64,000 nt of DNA from Gilvimarinus japonicus (GTDB lineage Bacteria; Pseudomonadota; Gammaproteobacteria; Pseudomonadales; Cellvibrionaceae), in assembly GCF_042847215.1 (NCBI RefSeq), contig NZ_AP031500.1:248001-312000 (forward strand), read 5' to 3'. Positions 17,105-25,345 of this stretch are shown one piece after another. Within the stretch, counting starts at the first letter, position 1. Every line of letters begins with the position of its first letter. Both the position numbers and the translations under genes were made by a program. The notes beneath the pieces were generated by a model that saw only the letters and a program-made list of their open reading frames with translations, was not told the origin of the DNA and did not search any database.

Positions 17105-18832
17105 ATGACAAGCTGTACCCGAGTACTGCTGCTGGGCGACGAGGACGGCCTCGTCGAGCACCTAGGCCGGTGGTTGGAGGAAGCTGCGCCCGGCTGCTAC
17201 CAATTAATGGCAGGCCATATAGAAGAAGATGGGTTGGCGACCTTATTAAGTGGTGATTTTGCCGCAGGCTTGCTGCTGGTTGCCGATCAGCCCACCGTAG
17301 CGCGCGATTTACTGGCAGCCGTAAAAAATCAATTTTGCTCCGTACCGGTAGTGGCTTTGTCGCATACGATGGATCTGGTGCTCGATCGCGAGGCCATTCC
17401 CAGTGGTGCCGCCGACTATTTAGCCCTCGACAATATCAGTGCGGTGCTGCTGGAGCGCTCTTTGCGCTACGCCATCGAGCGCAAGCGCACCGAGCAAAAC
17501 TTGGCCCGCCTGGCCCACCACGACCCCCTGACTGATATCCCCAACCGTGTGCTGTTTCGCGACCGGCTTGAAAATGCTATTCGGGTGGCCGCCCGCGATC
17601 GCGCTCGTTTCGCCTTAATGTTTATTGATTTGGACGATTTTAAAGTAGTGAACGACCGCTATGGTCACGACATCGGCGATAGCCTGATTCGCTTGTGCGC
17701 CGAGCGTCTGCAAAAGCTGCTGCGGCGCAGCGACTCGATGGCGCGCATGGGCGGAGATGAATTTACCCTGCTGCTGTTGAATGTCGAAAGTTCGTCCAAT
17801 ATCGCCCACTTGGCGGTAAAAATTATTGAGCAGATAACCACGCCCTATGAAATCAACGGTTATCAGTTGTCCGTCGGCTGTAGTGTCGGGGTGGCATCTT
17901 TCCCCGAGGCTGGCCGCAGCGCCGACGCCTTACTAAAAAGTGCCGATTTAGCCATGTACCAAGCCAAACAGCTTGAGGGCAGCAACTTCCGTTTTTTTAC
18001 CGAAGAGATGAACCGCGATGTGCGCTATCGCTTGAGCTTAGAAGAGGACTTGCGCCGCGCGGTGGAGAATCGCGAGCTTTACTTAGAGTATCAACCGCGT
18101 TTTGCCGTTAGTAGCGGCAAAGTGGTAGCGCTAGAGGCGCTGCTGCGTTGGAACCACCCGCAAAAAGGGATTTTAAGCGCGCCCAATTTTATCTCGATCG
18201 CCGAGGACACCGGGCTTATTTTTGCCATCGGCTATTGGGCGGTGCGCCAAGCCTGCGATGATTTACAGCGATTAAAGCGCGACGGCGGTATCGAGCTGAA
18301 AATGGCGGTAAGGCTGTCGGCGCGGCAGTTTCGCGACGACGCTATGGTGCAAACGATGGCCAATATTTTTGCCGAAACCGGCGTTAACCCCAAATGTATT
18401 GAGTTTGAGCTGACCGAGACCGCGTTGATGGAAAACATCGAGATGGTCAGCCTGTGTATGCGACCCCTGTCTTATTTTGGCGTGACCTTTACCCTGGATG
18501 ATTTTGGTACTGGTAGCTCGTCGTTTTTGCACCTGCAGCGCTTGCCGATTGCCGCACTTAAAATCGATTCACAATTTATGGCCGACTTACTCCGCCGGCG
18601 CAGTGAGCGGCGCTTGGTAGCGGCGATGATTAATCTGGCGCACAATTTAGGGAAAGTGGTGGTGGCTGATGGCGTCGAGTCTGCCCGGCAACTGCAGTGG
18701 CTGGTGGATGAAGGTTGCGACCAGATGCAGGGGCATTACCTGGGGGCACCGGCAACCTATCGCAAGCTGCTCGATAATATCCACTCCCTACATTTGGTGG
18801 GGGGCGCGCCTGCGCCTAAAAATCAACCTTAG
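17105..18832 (+). CDS. GGDEF-EAL protein with receiver-like N-terminal domain
   Basis: 575 residues. Residues 1-125 resemble a response-regulator receiver fold but lack a clear phospho-acceptor set. The GGDEF domain (about 138-295) has an intact GGDEF at 216-220 and an RRSD inhibitory site five residues ahead, so diguanylate cyclase activity is plausible. The EAL domain (about 310-560) keeps E344, ELTET, DDFGTG, the lysine of LKID and QGHYLGAP. The asparagine of the VNLS motif is R403 (AVRLSARQF) and the AEGVE motif reads ADGVE, so phosphodiesterase activity may be lost or weak. It controls or senses c-di-GMP in the cytoplasm. Its stop overlaps the comM stop by four bases. Confidence 0.9.
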   Translation: MTSCTRVLLLGDEDGLVEHLGRWLEEAAPGCYQLMAGHIEEDGLATLLSGDFAAGLLLVADQPTVARDLLAAVKNQFCSVPVVALSHTMDLVLDREAIPSGAADYLALDNISAVLLERSLRYAIERKRTEQNLARLAHHDPLTDIPNRVLFRDRLENAIRVAARDRARFALMFIDLDDFKVVNDRYGHDIGDSLIRLCAERLQKLLRRSDSMARMGGDEFTLLLLNVESSSNIAHLAVKIIEQITTPYEINGYQLSVGCSVGVASFPEAGRSADALLKSADLAMYQAKQLEGSNFRFFTEEMNRDVRYRLSLEEDLRRAVENRELYLEYQPRFAVSSGKVVALEALLRWNHPQKGILSAPNFISIAEDTGLIFAIGYWAVRQACDDLQRLKRDGGIELKMAVRLSARQFRDDAMVQTMANIFAETGVNPKCIEFELTETALMENIEMVSLCMRPLSYFGVTFTLDDFGTGSSSFLHLQRLPIAALKIDSQFMADLLRRRSERRLVAAMINLAHNLGKVVVADGVESARQLQWLVDEGCDQMQGHYLGAPATYRKLLDNIHSLHLVGGAPAPKNQP

Positions 18833-20337
18833 GGCGCCCGGTCCAGTGCCCTAAAGCTAAGCGCCTCGGCCAGCTGAGGTCGGCTAATGGTGTCTTGCTG
18901 CGCCATATCGGCCAGTGTACGGGCCACTTTTAAGACCCGGTAATACGAGCGAGTCGAAAGTCCCAGCCGTATCACCGCTGCCTCCAGAAATTGCTGATCC
19001 TCCTGTGCCAATGGGCAAAATTGCTCGATATCTTTAGAGCTCATGTGCGCGTTGAGCTTCTGTTGCCGCTGTTGCTGTTGTTTAACCGTACGGCTGACCC
19101 GCGCTTGGACCGTGGCGCTGGGTTCGCCTGCGGGTGCGTTGTTGAGCTCGCTGGGGGGAATATTGTGCACTGGTACGTGCAGATCGATACGGTCAAGCAT
19201 GGGCCCTGAGATCTTATTGCGATAGCGCTGTATTTGTTCGCTAGTGCAGCGACAGCGCGAGTCGTTGCCGGCGCTGCGGCCGCCAAAGTAACCGCACGGG
19301 CATGGGTTCATGGCGGCGATCAACTGAAAGCGCGCCGGGTAGCAGGTTTGCGCGCGGGCGCGGGAGATACGAATTTCGCCGCTTTCCATGGGCTCGCGCA
19401 GCACTTCTAGCACTTGTCGCTGAAACTCGGGCAGTTCATCTAAAAATAATACGCCGCCGTGGGCCAGCGAGATCTCACCGGGACGCGGTTGGGTGCCGCC
19501 ACCGACTAAAGCCGCCGCCGAGGCCGTGTGGTGCGGCGCGCGAAATGGCCGCTCGAGCCAGAGCGGGCTATGTTCGACGCCACAGACCGAGTAAACCGCG
19601 GCCACCTCCAGCGCGTCGCGCTCATCAATCGCGGGCAAGATACCGGGTAGGCGGCTGGCGAGCATGGTCTTGCCGGTGCCGGGCGGGCCAAACATTAATA
19701 AATTATGGCCGCCGCTGGCGGCAACCTCTAGCGCTCGTTTTGCCTGCTGTTGTCCTTTGACGTCCGCTAGCTCTGGTTGCGGGCGACGCGCTGGGGTGGC
19801 GGGAAAGTCACTGTTGGGCAACTCACTGCGCCGGTGCAGGTGAGCACAAACCCGCAATAGATTCTCGGCGCTGTAAATGGTGGTGTTGCGTGCCATGGCC
19901 GCTTCGGGGGCGTTCTCGCTGGCGACGATTAAGCGGTGCCCGTCGCGCCCGGCCGCTAACGCCGCAGGCAGGGTGCCGGTTACCGGTCGCACGGCGCCCG
20001 ATAGCGCCAGCTCACCTATTAGTTCAAGCTCGTTTAGAAGCTCGCTGGGTACTTGCTCGGAGGCGGCGAGAATGCCAATAGCGATGGCCAAGTCGTAACG
20101 GCCGCCCTCTTTGGGCAAATCGGCGGGCGCTAGGTTGACGGTAATGCGGCGCGCTGGAAACTCAAGATGGGAGTTTAAAATTGCGCTGCGCACTCGGTCT
20201 TTGCTTTCTTTAACCGCCGTTTCTGGCATGCCGACAATCGCAAGAGAGGGCAAGCCATTGGACAGGTGCACCTCAACGGTGACCGGCGGGGCCTCGACGC
20301 CGAGCTGGGCGCGGGTGTGAACAATGGCGAGTGACAT
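18829..20337 (-). CDS. comM: YifB/ComM family AAA+ helicase-like ATPase
   Basis: 502 residues, typical of the Mg-chelatase-like YifB/ComM family. An N-terminal Lon-protease-like domain (about 1-165) precedes an AAA+ domain with Walker A GPPGTGKTML and Walker B FLDELPEF, then a C-terminal Mg-chelatase-like helical domain. A zinc-like cysteine cluster (NPCPCGYFGG, then CRC) lies after the Walker B region. In Vibrio and Acinetobacter, ComM is a branch-migration helicase that helps integrate incoming DNA during natural transformation. It faces the GGDEF gene tail to tail with overlapping stops. Confidence 0.92.
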   Translation of the reverse strand: MSLAIVHTRAQLGVEAPPVTVEVHLSNGLPSLAIVGMPETAVKESKDRVRSAILNSHLEFPARRITVNLAPADLPKEGGRYDLAIAIGILAASEQVPSELLNELELIGELALSGAVRPVTGTLPAALAAGRDGHRLIVASENAPEAAMARNTTIYSAENLLRVCAHLHRRSELPNSDFPATPARRPQPELADVKGQQQAKRALEVAASGGHNLLMFGPPGTGKTMLASRLPGILPAIDERDALEVAAVYSVCGVEHSPLWLERPFRAPHHTASAAALVGGGTQPRPGEISLAHGGVLFLDELPEFQRQVLEVLREPMESGEIRISRARAQTCYPARFQLIAAMNPCPCGYFGGRSAGNDSRCRCTSEQIQRYRNKISGPMLDRIDLHVPVHNIPPSELNNAPAGEPSATVQARVSRTVKQQQQRQQKLNAHMSSKDIEQFCPLAQEDQQFLEAAVIRLGLSTRSYYRVLKVARTLADMAQQDTISRPQLAEALSFRALDRAP

Positions 20338-20389
20338 AGGCGATCCTTGCGTTGCGAGCGAACCTTAAATCCTTAGGGCTGCTTGGAAT

Positions 20390-20635
20390 CTAGCTCTGTG
20401 TGGGGCTTGGGTCAATGTTGAGTTCAAGCTTTGCGACTTCGGCCTCAAGCGCTTCTAGGCGCGCCCGGGTGCGAGCCAGCACCGCTGCTTGAGCGTCAAA
20501 GTCGGCGCGGGTGACCAAATCCATGCGCCGCACTACCGATTCAAGCGCGGCTTGTAATTGTGCTCTGGGCAATGCGTCGGCACCGGGCAGGGCATTTTGC
20601 AGCTCGCTAAATATCCGCTGAGTAAAATCTGACAT
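20390..20635 (-). CDS. ubiK: Ubiquinone biosynthesis accessory factor UbiK (BMFP family)
   Basis: 81 residues from the ATG at 20635 (MSDFTQRIFSEL). The first part is an amphipathic helix and the last half a coiled coil (ADFDAQAAVLARTRARLEAL), matching UbiK/YqiC, which binds UbiJ and assists aerobic ubiquinone synthesis at the membrane. The longer open frame upstream to 20800 has no homology-like features and is rejected. It lies just upstream of comM on the same strand, a common arrangement next to the divergent glnK. Confidence 0.87.
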   Translation of the reverse strand: MSDFTQRIFSELQNALPGADALPRAQLQAALESVVRRMDLVTRADFDAQAAVLARTRARLEALEAEVAKLELNIDPSPTQS

Positions 20636-20926
20636 GTTAAACGCTCGCAACAGGATTTTGGCTCCATATTGTACACCCTCAAAAATCAAGTAGGTGGAAT
20701 TGAGCGACCCGAAGGCCGCGGGCGCCGGGTTGGCTCGCTTCTGGCGCGCCTTTGTGGTGCAGATTGAGTCGTTTTTGGATGGGCAAACAAAATAGTGCAC
20801 AAATGGTGCGCTGCATTTTGTGGGTGGCTCGATTTTGGTGCGCTGGTGTGGGCGGGATACGGTCTTTACCGTATGTTTTTACCACAAACGAACGTCAAGC
20901 TTCTGATAATAAAGGGTTTTCTTTAA
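20636..20926 (+). promoter_or_regulatory. glnK upstream region with repeated GGTGCGCTG half-sites
   Basis: Between the ubiK start and the sigma-54-like promoter lies an imperfect inverted repeat AGTGCACAAATGGTGCGCT (20794-20812). GGTGCGCTG recurs at 20805-20813 and 20837-20845, 32 bases (about three turns) apart. These look like activator half-sites related to NtrC sites (TGCAC/GTGCA), but the arm spacing is two bases shorter than the enteric consensus, so the assignment is tentative. Confidence 0.4.
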
Positions 20927-20943
20927 TTGGCCTGCTCTGTGCA
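20927..20943 (+). promoter_or_regulatory. Candidate sigma-54 promoter of glnK-amtB
   Basis: TTGGCCTGCTCTGTGCA has the GG (-24) and GC (-12) elements with exactly ten bases between them and TTGGC at the -24 end. A start near 20954 would give a leader of about 135 nt before glnK. Sigma-54/NtrC control of glnK-amtB under nitrogen limitation is well known. Confidence 0.65.
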
Positions 20944-21049
20944 AAGTTGTGATCGAGTACACAGCAAAGGGCGTGGAGTCTCTTTATTGGGTCTACATAC
21001 TTATCTGGTGGTTGTTTGGGCCGCCAGGCAAGCGTCTTTCCAGTGTTTA

Positions 21050-21076
21050 CCCGCACCTTCGGGTGCGGGATTTTTT
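21050..21076 (+). terminator. Intrinsic terminator in the glnK leader, directly before the ribosome site
   Basis: CCCGCACC (21050-21057), loop TTCG, GGTGCGGG (21062-21069), then ATTTTTT. The ribosome site AGGAG (21077-21081) follows at once and glnK starts at 21090. A complete terminator between promoter and gene suggests attenuation or production of a short leader RNA. Confidence 0.85.
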
Positions 21077-21089
21077 AGGAGCACAATAA

Positions 21090-21428
21090 ATGAAATTGGT
21101 AACAGCGATTATCAAGCCGTTTAAGCTCGATGTGGTGCGCGAAGCGCTTTCCGACATCGGTGTACACGGTATGACAGTCACCGAAGTGAAAGGCTTTGGT
21201 CGTCAAAAAGGTCACTCAGAGCTGTATCGCGGCGCCGAGTACGTGGTGGATTTTTTGCCTAAAACCAAGGTGGAGATCGCGGTAAAAGAGTCAGATTTGG
21301 ATTCTGTTGTCGAGGCCATAACCAAGGCTGCTAACAGCGGCAAGATCGGCGATGGCAAGATTTTTGTTTCGCCGCTCGAGCAAGTTATTCGGATTCGCAC
21401 CAGCGAAACCGGCGATCAAGCGATTTAA
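21090..21428 (+). CDS. glnK: P-II nitrogen regulatory protein (GlnK), first copy
   Basis: 112 residues, full P-II length. The T-loop has Y51 in ELYRGAEY, the uridylylation site, and the ATP/2-oxoglutarate residues (VKGFGRQKGH; GKIGDGKIF) are intact. P-II proteins sense ATP/ADP and 2-oxoglutarate and, through the T-loop, block the ammonium channel AmtB when nitrogen is plentiful. The next gene is amtB, 51 bases downstream. A second glnK follows amtB. Confidence 0.93.
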   Translation: MKLVTAIIKPFKLDVVREALSDIGVHGMTVTEVKGFGRQKGHSELYRGAEYVVDFLPKTKVEIAVKESDLDSVVEAITKAANSGKIGDGKIFVSPLEQVIRIRTSETGDQAI

Positions 21429-21479
21429 GACGACTTCTAAGCAGTTAAGAAGATTTTTACAACAAACGGGGATTAAGCA

Positions 21480-22748
21480 ATGGAAAATCAAATTTTTCAG
21501 TTGCAGTACGCCATCGATACCTTTTACTTCTTGGTATGTGGCGCACTGGTAATGTGGATGGCCGCCGGCTTCTCCATGCTGGAGGCGGGCTTGGTGCGCG
21601 CCAAAAACACCACAGAGATTTTGACCAAAAACGTCGCTCTGTTTTCGATCTCGTGCATTATGTACTTGGTGTGCGGTTACGCCATTATGTACGATGGCAG
21701 CTTCTTTTTGTCGGGCATTCAGGGCGGTGAAACCCTGGTGGCTGATGCACTCGCAGCGTCTGCTGAAGAAGGCTTTGAAGGCGGTTCGGTTTACTCCGAT
21801 GCCTCTGACTTCTTCTTCCAGGTGGTGTTTGTGGCTACCGCGATGTCTATCGTCTCGGGCGCAGTTGCCGAGCGTATGAAATTGTGGGCGTTCCTGGCTT
21901 TCGCTGTTGTTATGACTGGCTTTATCTACCCTATGGAAGGAAGCTGGACCTGGAACGGTGCTGATGTATTTGGCATGTACAACTTGGGCGATCTGGGTTT
22001 CTCTGACTTTGCCGGCTCCGGTATTGTTCACATGGCCGGTGCTGCTGCTGCTTTGGCGGGCGTTATCCTGCTGGGTGCACGTAAGGGCAAGTACGGTAAA
22101 AACGGTGAGATCCACGCCATTACCGGTGCTAACCTGCCGCTGGCTACCTTGGGTACGTTTATCCTGTGGATGGGCTGGTTCGGCTTCAACGGTGGCTCGG
22201 TACTAAAGCTGGGCGATATTGCCAATGCTAACTCGGTTGCCATGGTGTTTTTGAACACCAACGCTGCCGCCGCAGGTGGTTTGGTTGCTGCGCTGATCGT
22301 TGCTCGTATCTTGTTCGGCAAAGCCGACTTAACCATGGCCCTGAACGGCGCGTTGGCCGGCCTGGTTGCTATTACCGCTGAGCCTTCTACCCCAAGCGCA
22401 TTGGGTGCCACCATCATCGGCGCGGTGGGCGGTATCATCGTGGTCTTCTCAATCATCACTTTGGACAAAATTAAAATTGATGACCCGGTTGGTGCGATTT
22501 CGGTCCACGGTGTGGTTGGTTTGTTTGGCCTGCTGGTCGTGCCTTTAACCAACGATGGCTCTACCTTTGTGGGCCAGATCGTGGGTGCTTTGACCATCTT
22601 CATCTGGGTATTCGTTTGTAGCCTGATTGTATGGAGCATCATTAAAGTGATCATCGGTCTGCGCGTTAGCGAAGAAGAAGAGTACGAAGGTGTCGACTTA
22701 GCTGAGTGTGGTATGGAAGCCTACCCTGAGTTCACCTCTTCTAAGTAA
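21480..22748 (+). CDS. amtB: Ammonium transporter AmtB
   Basis: 422 residues with about eleven membrane segments. The Amt family signature DFAGSGIVHMAGAAAALAG is present, as are the twin-histidine pore residues (H in IVHMAG and in ISVHGVVG). It starts with FQLQYAIDTFYFLVCGALVMW, apparently without a long cleaved signal. It conducts ammonium into the cell and is gated by GlnK. It lies between two glnK genes, presumably one transcript with the first. Confidence 0.95.
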   Translation: MENQIFQLQYAIDTFYFLVCGALVMWMAAGFSMLEAGLVRAKNTTEILTKNVALFSISCIMYLVCGYAIMYDGSFFLSGIQGGETLVADALAASAEEGFEGGSVYSDASDFFFQVVFVATAMSIVSGAVAERMKLWAFLAFAVVMTGFIYPMEGSWTWNGADVFGMYNLGDLGFSDFAGSGIVHMAGAAAALAGVILLGARKGKYGKNGEIHAITGANLPLATLGTFILWMGWFGFNGGSVLKLGDIANANSVAMVFLNTNAAAAGGLVAALIVARILFGKADLTMALNGALAGLVAITAEPSTPSALGATIIGAVGGIIVVFSIITLDKIKIDDPVGAISVHGVVGLFGLLVVPLTNDGSTFVGQIVGALTIFIWVFVCSLIVWSIIKVIIGLRVSEEEEYEGVDLAECGMEAYPEFTSSK

Positions 22749-22764
22749 GAGTGTCAGGTGCTAG

Positions 22765-22787
22765 CTGCCCGGGTTTACCCCGGGCAG
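22765..22787 (+). terminator. Hairpin between amtB and the second glnK
   Basis: CTGCCCGGG (22765-22773), loop TTTAC, CCCGGGCAG (22779-22787). The stem is strong but only TGGCTTAAAAAGT follows, so it may be a weak terminator or mRNA-stability element separating amtB from glnK2. Confidence 0.6.
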
Positions 22788-22964
22788 TGGCTTAAAAAGT
22801 CCTCTCAGAAGTAGATTGTCGGTAAGTTTGGCTTGGATGGATGATTTTCCCGCGACTTGCGTGTATCTTTACCCATAGAATTTGGTAGCCCCTTTGTGGG
22901 GCACAACCTCAAACCGCTACAGCAAGCTACCTGGCTGAGACCAAGACGAAGAAGGAAATCCATA

Positions 22965-23303
22965 ATGAAACTGATTACTGCTGTCGTTAAACCGTTCAAA
23001 CTCGATGATGTCCGTACAGGACTGTCTGAGGTCGGTGTACAGGGTATGACCGTAACCGAAGTAAAAGGCTTTGGTCGGCAGAAAGGCCACACTGAGCTGT
23101 ACCGTGGTGCTGAATACGTGGTTGATTTTTTACCTAAAGTTAAAATCGAACTGGCGGTGGATGATACGCTGGTCGATCAGGCGGTAGAGGCGATCACTAA
23201 AGCGGCGCAAACCGGTAAAATTGGTGACGGTAAAATCTTTATTACACCGCTTGAAGAGATTATTCGTATTCGTACCGGCGAGACCGGCAGCGAAGCGATT
23301 TAA
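22965..23303 (+). CDS. glnK: P-II nitrogen regulatory protein (GlnK), second copy
   Basis: 112 residues from the ATG at 22965 behind GAAGGAAA; an in-frame upstream extension to 22857 is not P-II-like. Y51 and the nucleotide-binding residues are intact. It is closely similar to the copy before amtB but has a more acidic region (VDDTLVDQAVEA). The 216-base gap from amtB contains hairpins, so it may be partly independently expressed. A terminator follows. Confidence 0.92.
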   Translation: MKLITAVVKPFKLDDVRTGLSEVGVQGMTVTEVKGFGRQKGHTELYRGAEYVVDFLPKVKIELAVDDTLVDQAVEAITKAAQTGKIGDGKIFITPLEEIIRIRTGETGSEAI

Positions 23304-23360
23304 CGCTTTGTGAGTTGATGTAAAGCACGACCCAGCTTGACTCTTTACAGGATCAAGCAG

Positions 23361-23397
23361 ATAAAAAAACAGCGGCCAATGGCCGCTGTTTTTTTAT
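23361..23397. terminator. Long bidirectional intrinsic terminator after glnK2
   Basis: ATAAAAAAACAGCGGCC, loop AAT, GGCCGCTGTTTTTTTAT: a 17-bp stem with an A-run before and a T-run after. It can stop transcription from both the glnK side and the opposing hypothetical gene. Confidence 0.93.
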
Positions 23398-23438
23398 CTG
23401 GCTCGGCTGGACAGCTGAGCCACGTTAACGCTAGATGC

Positions 23439-23762
23439 TTACGGTTGAGGCGACTGTAACGCCTGGCGAATCAGGCGCAGATAGCGCCGCTGCTGCACGA
23501 TAAAAAACATTGGCAATACTACCACCAGCATAATGATGGCAGCGGTATCTTGTGACAACTCAAGCGCAGGTGCCAGCAGCGCCATAAATCCGGCCGAACC
23601 GGCAAACATCAAAAAAAACTGAATCAGGTTACCGCGCCAGCGCTCAAGCCGCGTGTCTGGGCCAAACGCGATCGCTTTGGCGGCGGCTAAGCGCCGCTCT
23701 TGCTCGGCAGTAGGAAGATCTGTCAGCTCGGGGAAGTACTTGAGTTCGCGCGGGCTTGCCAT
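23439..23762 (-). CDS. Small membrane protein of unknown function
   Basis: 107 residues from the ATG at 23762 (GAGG seven bases upstream); a TTG two codons earlier is less likely. A soluble N-terminal part (ELTDLPTAEQERRLAAAKAIAF) is followed by two membrane helices at about 49-69 and 74-94 and a basic tail. I do not recognise a named family. It faces the glnK2 terminator and is probably monocistronic. Confidence 0.7.
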   Translation of the reverse strand: MASPRELKYFPELTDLPTAEQERRLAAAKAIAFGPDTRLERWRGNLIQFFLMFAGSAGFMALLAPALELSQDTAAIIMLVVVLPMFFIVQQRRYLRLIRQALQSPQP

Positions 23763-24157
23763 AGCCAACCTCGTTTATAGCCTTAATCGGATAGCCGTGC
23801 AGTGTAACGGTTTCGCTCCCAGCATAACAGATAAATACCGTGAAAAAGGTCCGGCCGTGGTCGCTGGGTGTCGCGTGCTGGGTAAAACCGAAACACAAAG
23901 GAGCTATATTTTTTACGGCATTTAGGTAAATAACAAAAATGAACACCGGTCTTGTCTCTAATAAAAAACTGAACTAAAAAAACGCAAAAAAACTGTGACC
24001 AAAAGCGTTTGTTGCGATATAAAGGCAACAACCCCATAGAATAAAAGTCAGTCTTACCAAGGTGATTCTGTCTTCTTAATCAAGGGAGCTGACAGTGTTG
24101 CTGTGGGTGTTTTTTGTTTTGGCATGGATAAGACATACGGTTTGAGAGGTGTTATTT
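23763..24157. other. Intergenic region upstream of the SutA-like gene
   Basis: 395 bases between two divergent genes, visibly AT-rich. No gene is supported. It must carry the promoters for the membrane protein (minus) and the SutA-like protein (plus), but I see no clear consensus boxes. Confidence 0.5.
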
Positions 24158-24436
24158 ATGGCGAGTCAATACGAGCTAAATGAAAGCCGCACGCTAGACG
24201 ACGACAACGATATAGACGTAGACGATAGCGATGAGGTCAGCGCCAGCGATGACGCTAAAGGTCAGGTACAAGAAGATTTTAATATTGCCTCGCGTGAGCG
24301 TGTAAGGTCTGAATTGCAGGCGCAGATCGAGGCGTTTTTAGCCGGCGGTGGTCAAATCAACGAGGTGCCTAATCGTGCGGTAGGCTCCGATCGGCCGAGT
24401 AAGCCGGCAAGTGAGTATTCTGGGCGTTTGATGTAA
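24158..24436 (+). CDS. sutA: SutA-like RNA polymerase-associated regulator
   Basis: 92 residues from the ATG at 24158 behind GAGAGGTG. Residues 5-45 are an acidic, disordered tail (DDDNDIDVDDSDEVSASDD). A central helix (ASRERVRSELQAQIEAFLAGG) is followed by GGQINEVPN and a short C-terminal tail, YSGRLM. This order and the EAFLxxGGxxxE segment match SutA of Pseudomonas, a small protein that binds RNA polymerase and supports ribosomal and housekeeping transcription in slow-growing cells. Assignment is by motif only. Confidence 0.6.
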   Translation: MASQYELNESRTLDDDNDIDVDDSDEVSASDDAKGQVQEDFNIASRERVRSELQAQIEAFLAGGGQINEVPNRAVGSDRPSKPASEYSGRLM

Positions 24437-24748
24437 GTGCAGCTATGCTGCCATTTACCGCCTGCAGAATTAACTGTTAGATAAAAACATGTTGCCTGGC
24501 TAAAAATAAGGCTCGCGGTGGTGGGCCTTATTGTGTGTCTAGGCTATTTACTGCGAATGTATAGTGTATATACATTCGGCGCATGTAGTCGGTAATAAAC
24601 AGCCTTGTGTTTGAGAGGTAGGTTTTCTGAGCCACCCGATTTAATCAGGTCTAAGCTAATCATAGCCACGCTGGTGGTACACGTACAATTAGGTTGCCCG
24701 CCCGTAAAACCGGTTATTAATAAGCTGTGTTTAGCAACGAGGCTTAAT
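24437..24748. other. Intergenic region with a terminator-like hairpin and an AT palindrome
   Basis: AATAAGGC (24505-24512) pairs with GCCTTATT (24525-24532), a likely weak terminator for the SutA-like gene. CGAATGTATA (24554-24563), GTGTA, TATACATTCG (24569-24578) is a perfect 10-bp inverted repeat of unknown role, possibly an operator. The only longer frame here (minus, 24544-24783) overlaps exoD and looks non-coding. Confidence 0.6.
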
Positions 24749-25345
24749 TTACAGCAGGTAAAATAATAACCACGCGCTGCCAATCGCGCTGAGTATTAAG
24801 CCTATCAGTATCAAGAGCCCGTCTCGTGCCACCAAGCCTAAAGATAAAAGCACCAAGACGCTAGAAGGAATTGCGGCGGCAAAAGGTACCAGCTCTAAGG
24901 GAATTAGCGCCAGCGCTAAAAAAATAGCGATCACCGCAACGATTCGATTACCGGCTTGGCCCGTCATAAAACTGTAACGCGGTTTGATAGCACGGTCTAT
25001 TCTCTGAGTCACCGGACGAGATTTATTCAGCAGTTTTGAGAAGCGATTACGCGAGACTTCGATTCGCGCCAAGCGCTTTGGTATCCATGGTTTTTGAGCG
25101 CCCGCCAACAGTTGCCCGGCGATAAGTACAATTAATATCGCACAAATGGTGGGTACTCCCGGAATGCCACCTGTGGGCAGCAGCGTGATTAACGCTGGTA
25201 GCAACAGCAGGGGCCCAAAACCGCGGTCTTTCACGCTGTCGAGTATTTCGCCAACGCTAAGGCTTTTACCCTCGCCGGACTCCTCGATTAAATCGATAGT
25301 GCCCGTAAGGTCGTCGTTGCCCATACGGGCTTCGCTTACGTTCAT
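24749..25345 (-). CDS. ExoD family membrane protein
   Basis: 198 residues from the ATG at 25345, which overlaps the CsbD stop by four bases (ATGA). A soluble N-terminus precedes the signature GPLLLLPALITLLPTGGIPGVP and about four further membrane segments. ExoD was first linked to exopolysaccharide synthesis and alkaline survival in Rhizobium, but its biochemical role is unknown. Coupling to the stress gene csbD suggests an envelope-stress context. Confidence 0.87.
   Translation of the reverse strand: MNVSEARMGNDDLTGTIDLIEESGEGKSLSVGEILDSVKDRGFGPLLLLPALITLLPTGGIPGVPTICAILIVLIAGQLLAGAQKPWIPKRLARIEVSRNRFSKLLNKSRPVTQRIDRAIKPRYSFMTGQAGNRIVAVIAIFLALALIPLELVPFAAAIPSSVLVLLSLGLVARDGLLILIGLILSAIGSAWLLFYLL

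Noticed and set aside
24544..24783. Minus-strand frame near exoD
   Set aside because: Overlaps exoD in another frame, starts without a ribosome site, Cys/Ser-rich non-protein look.
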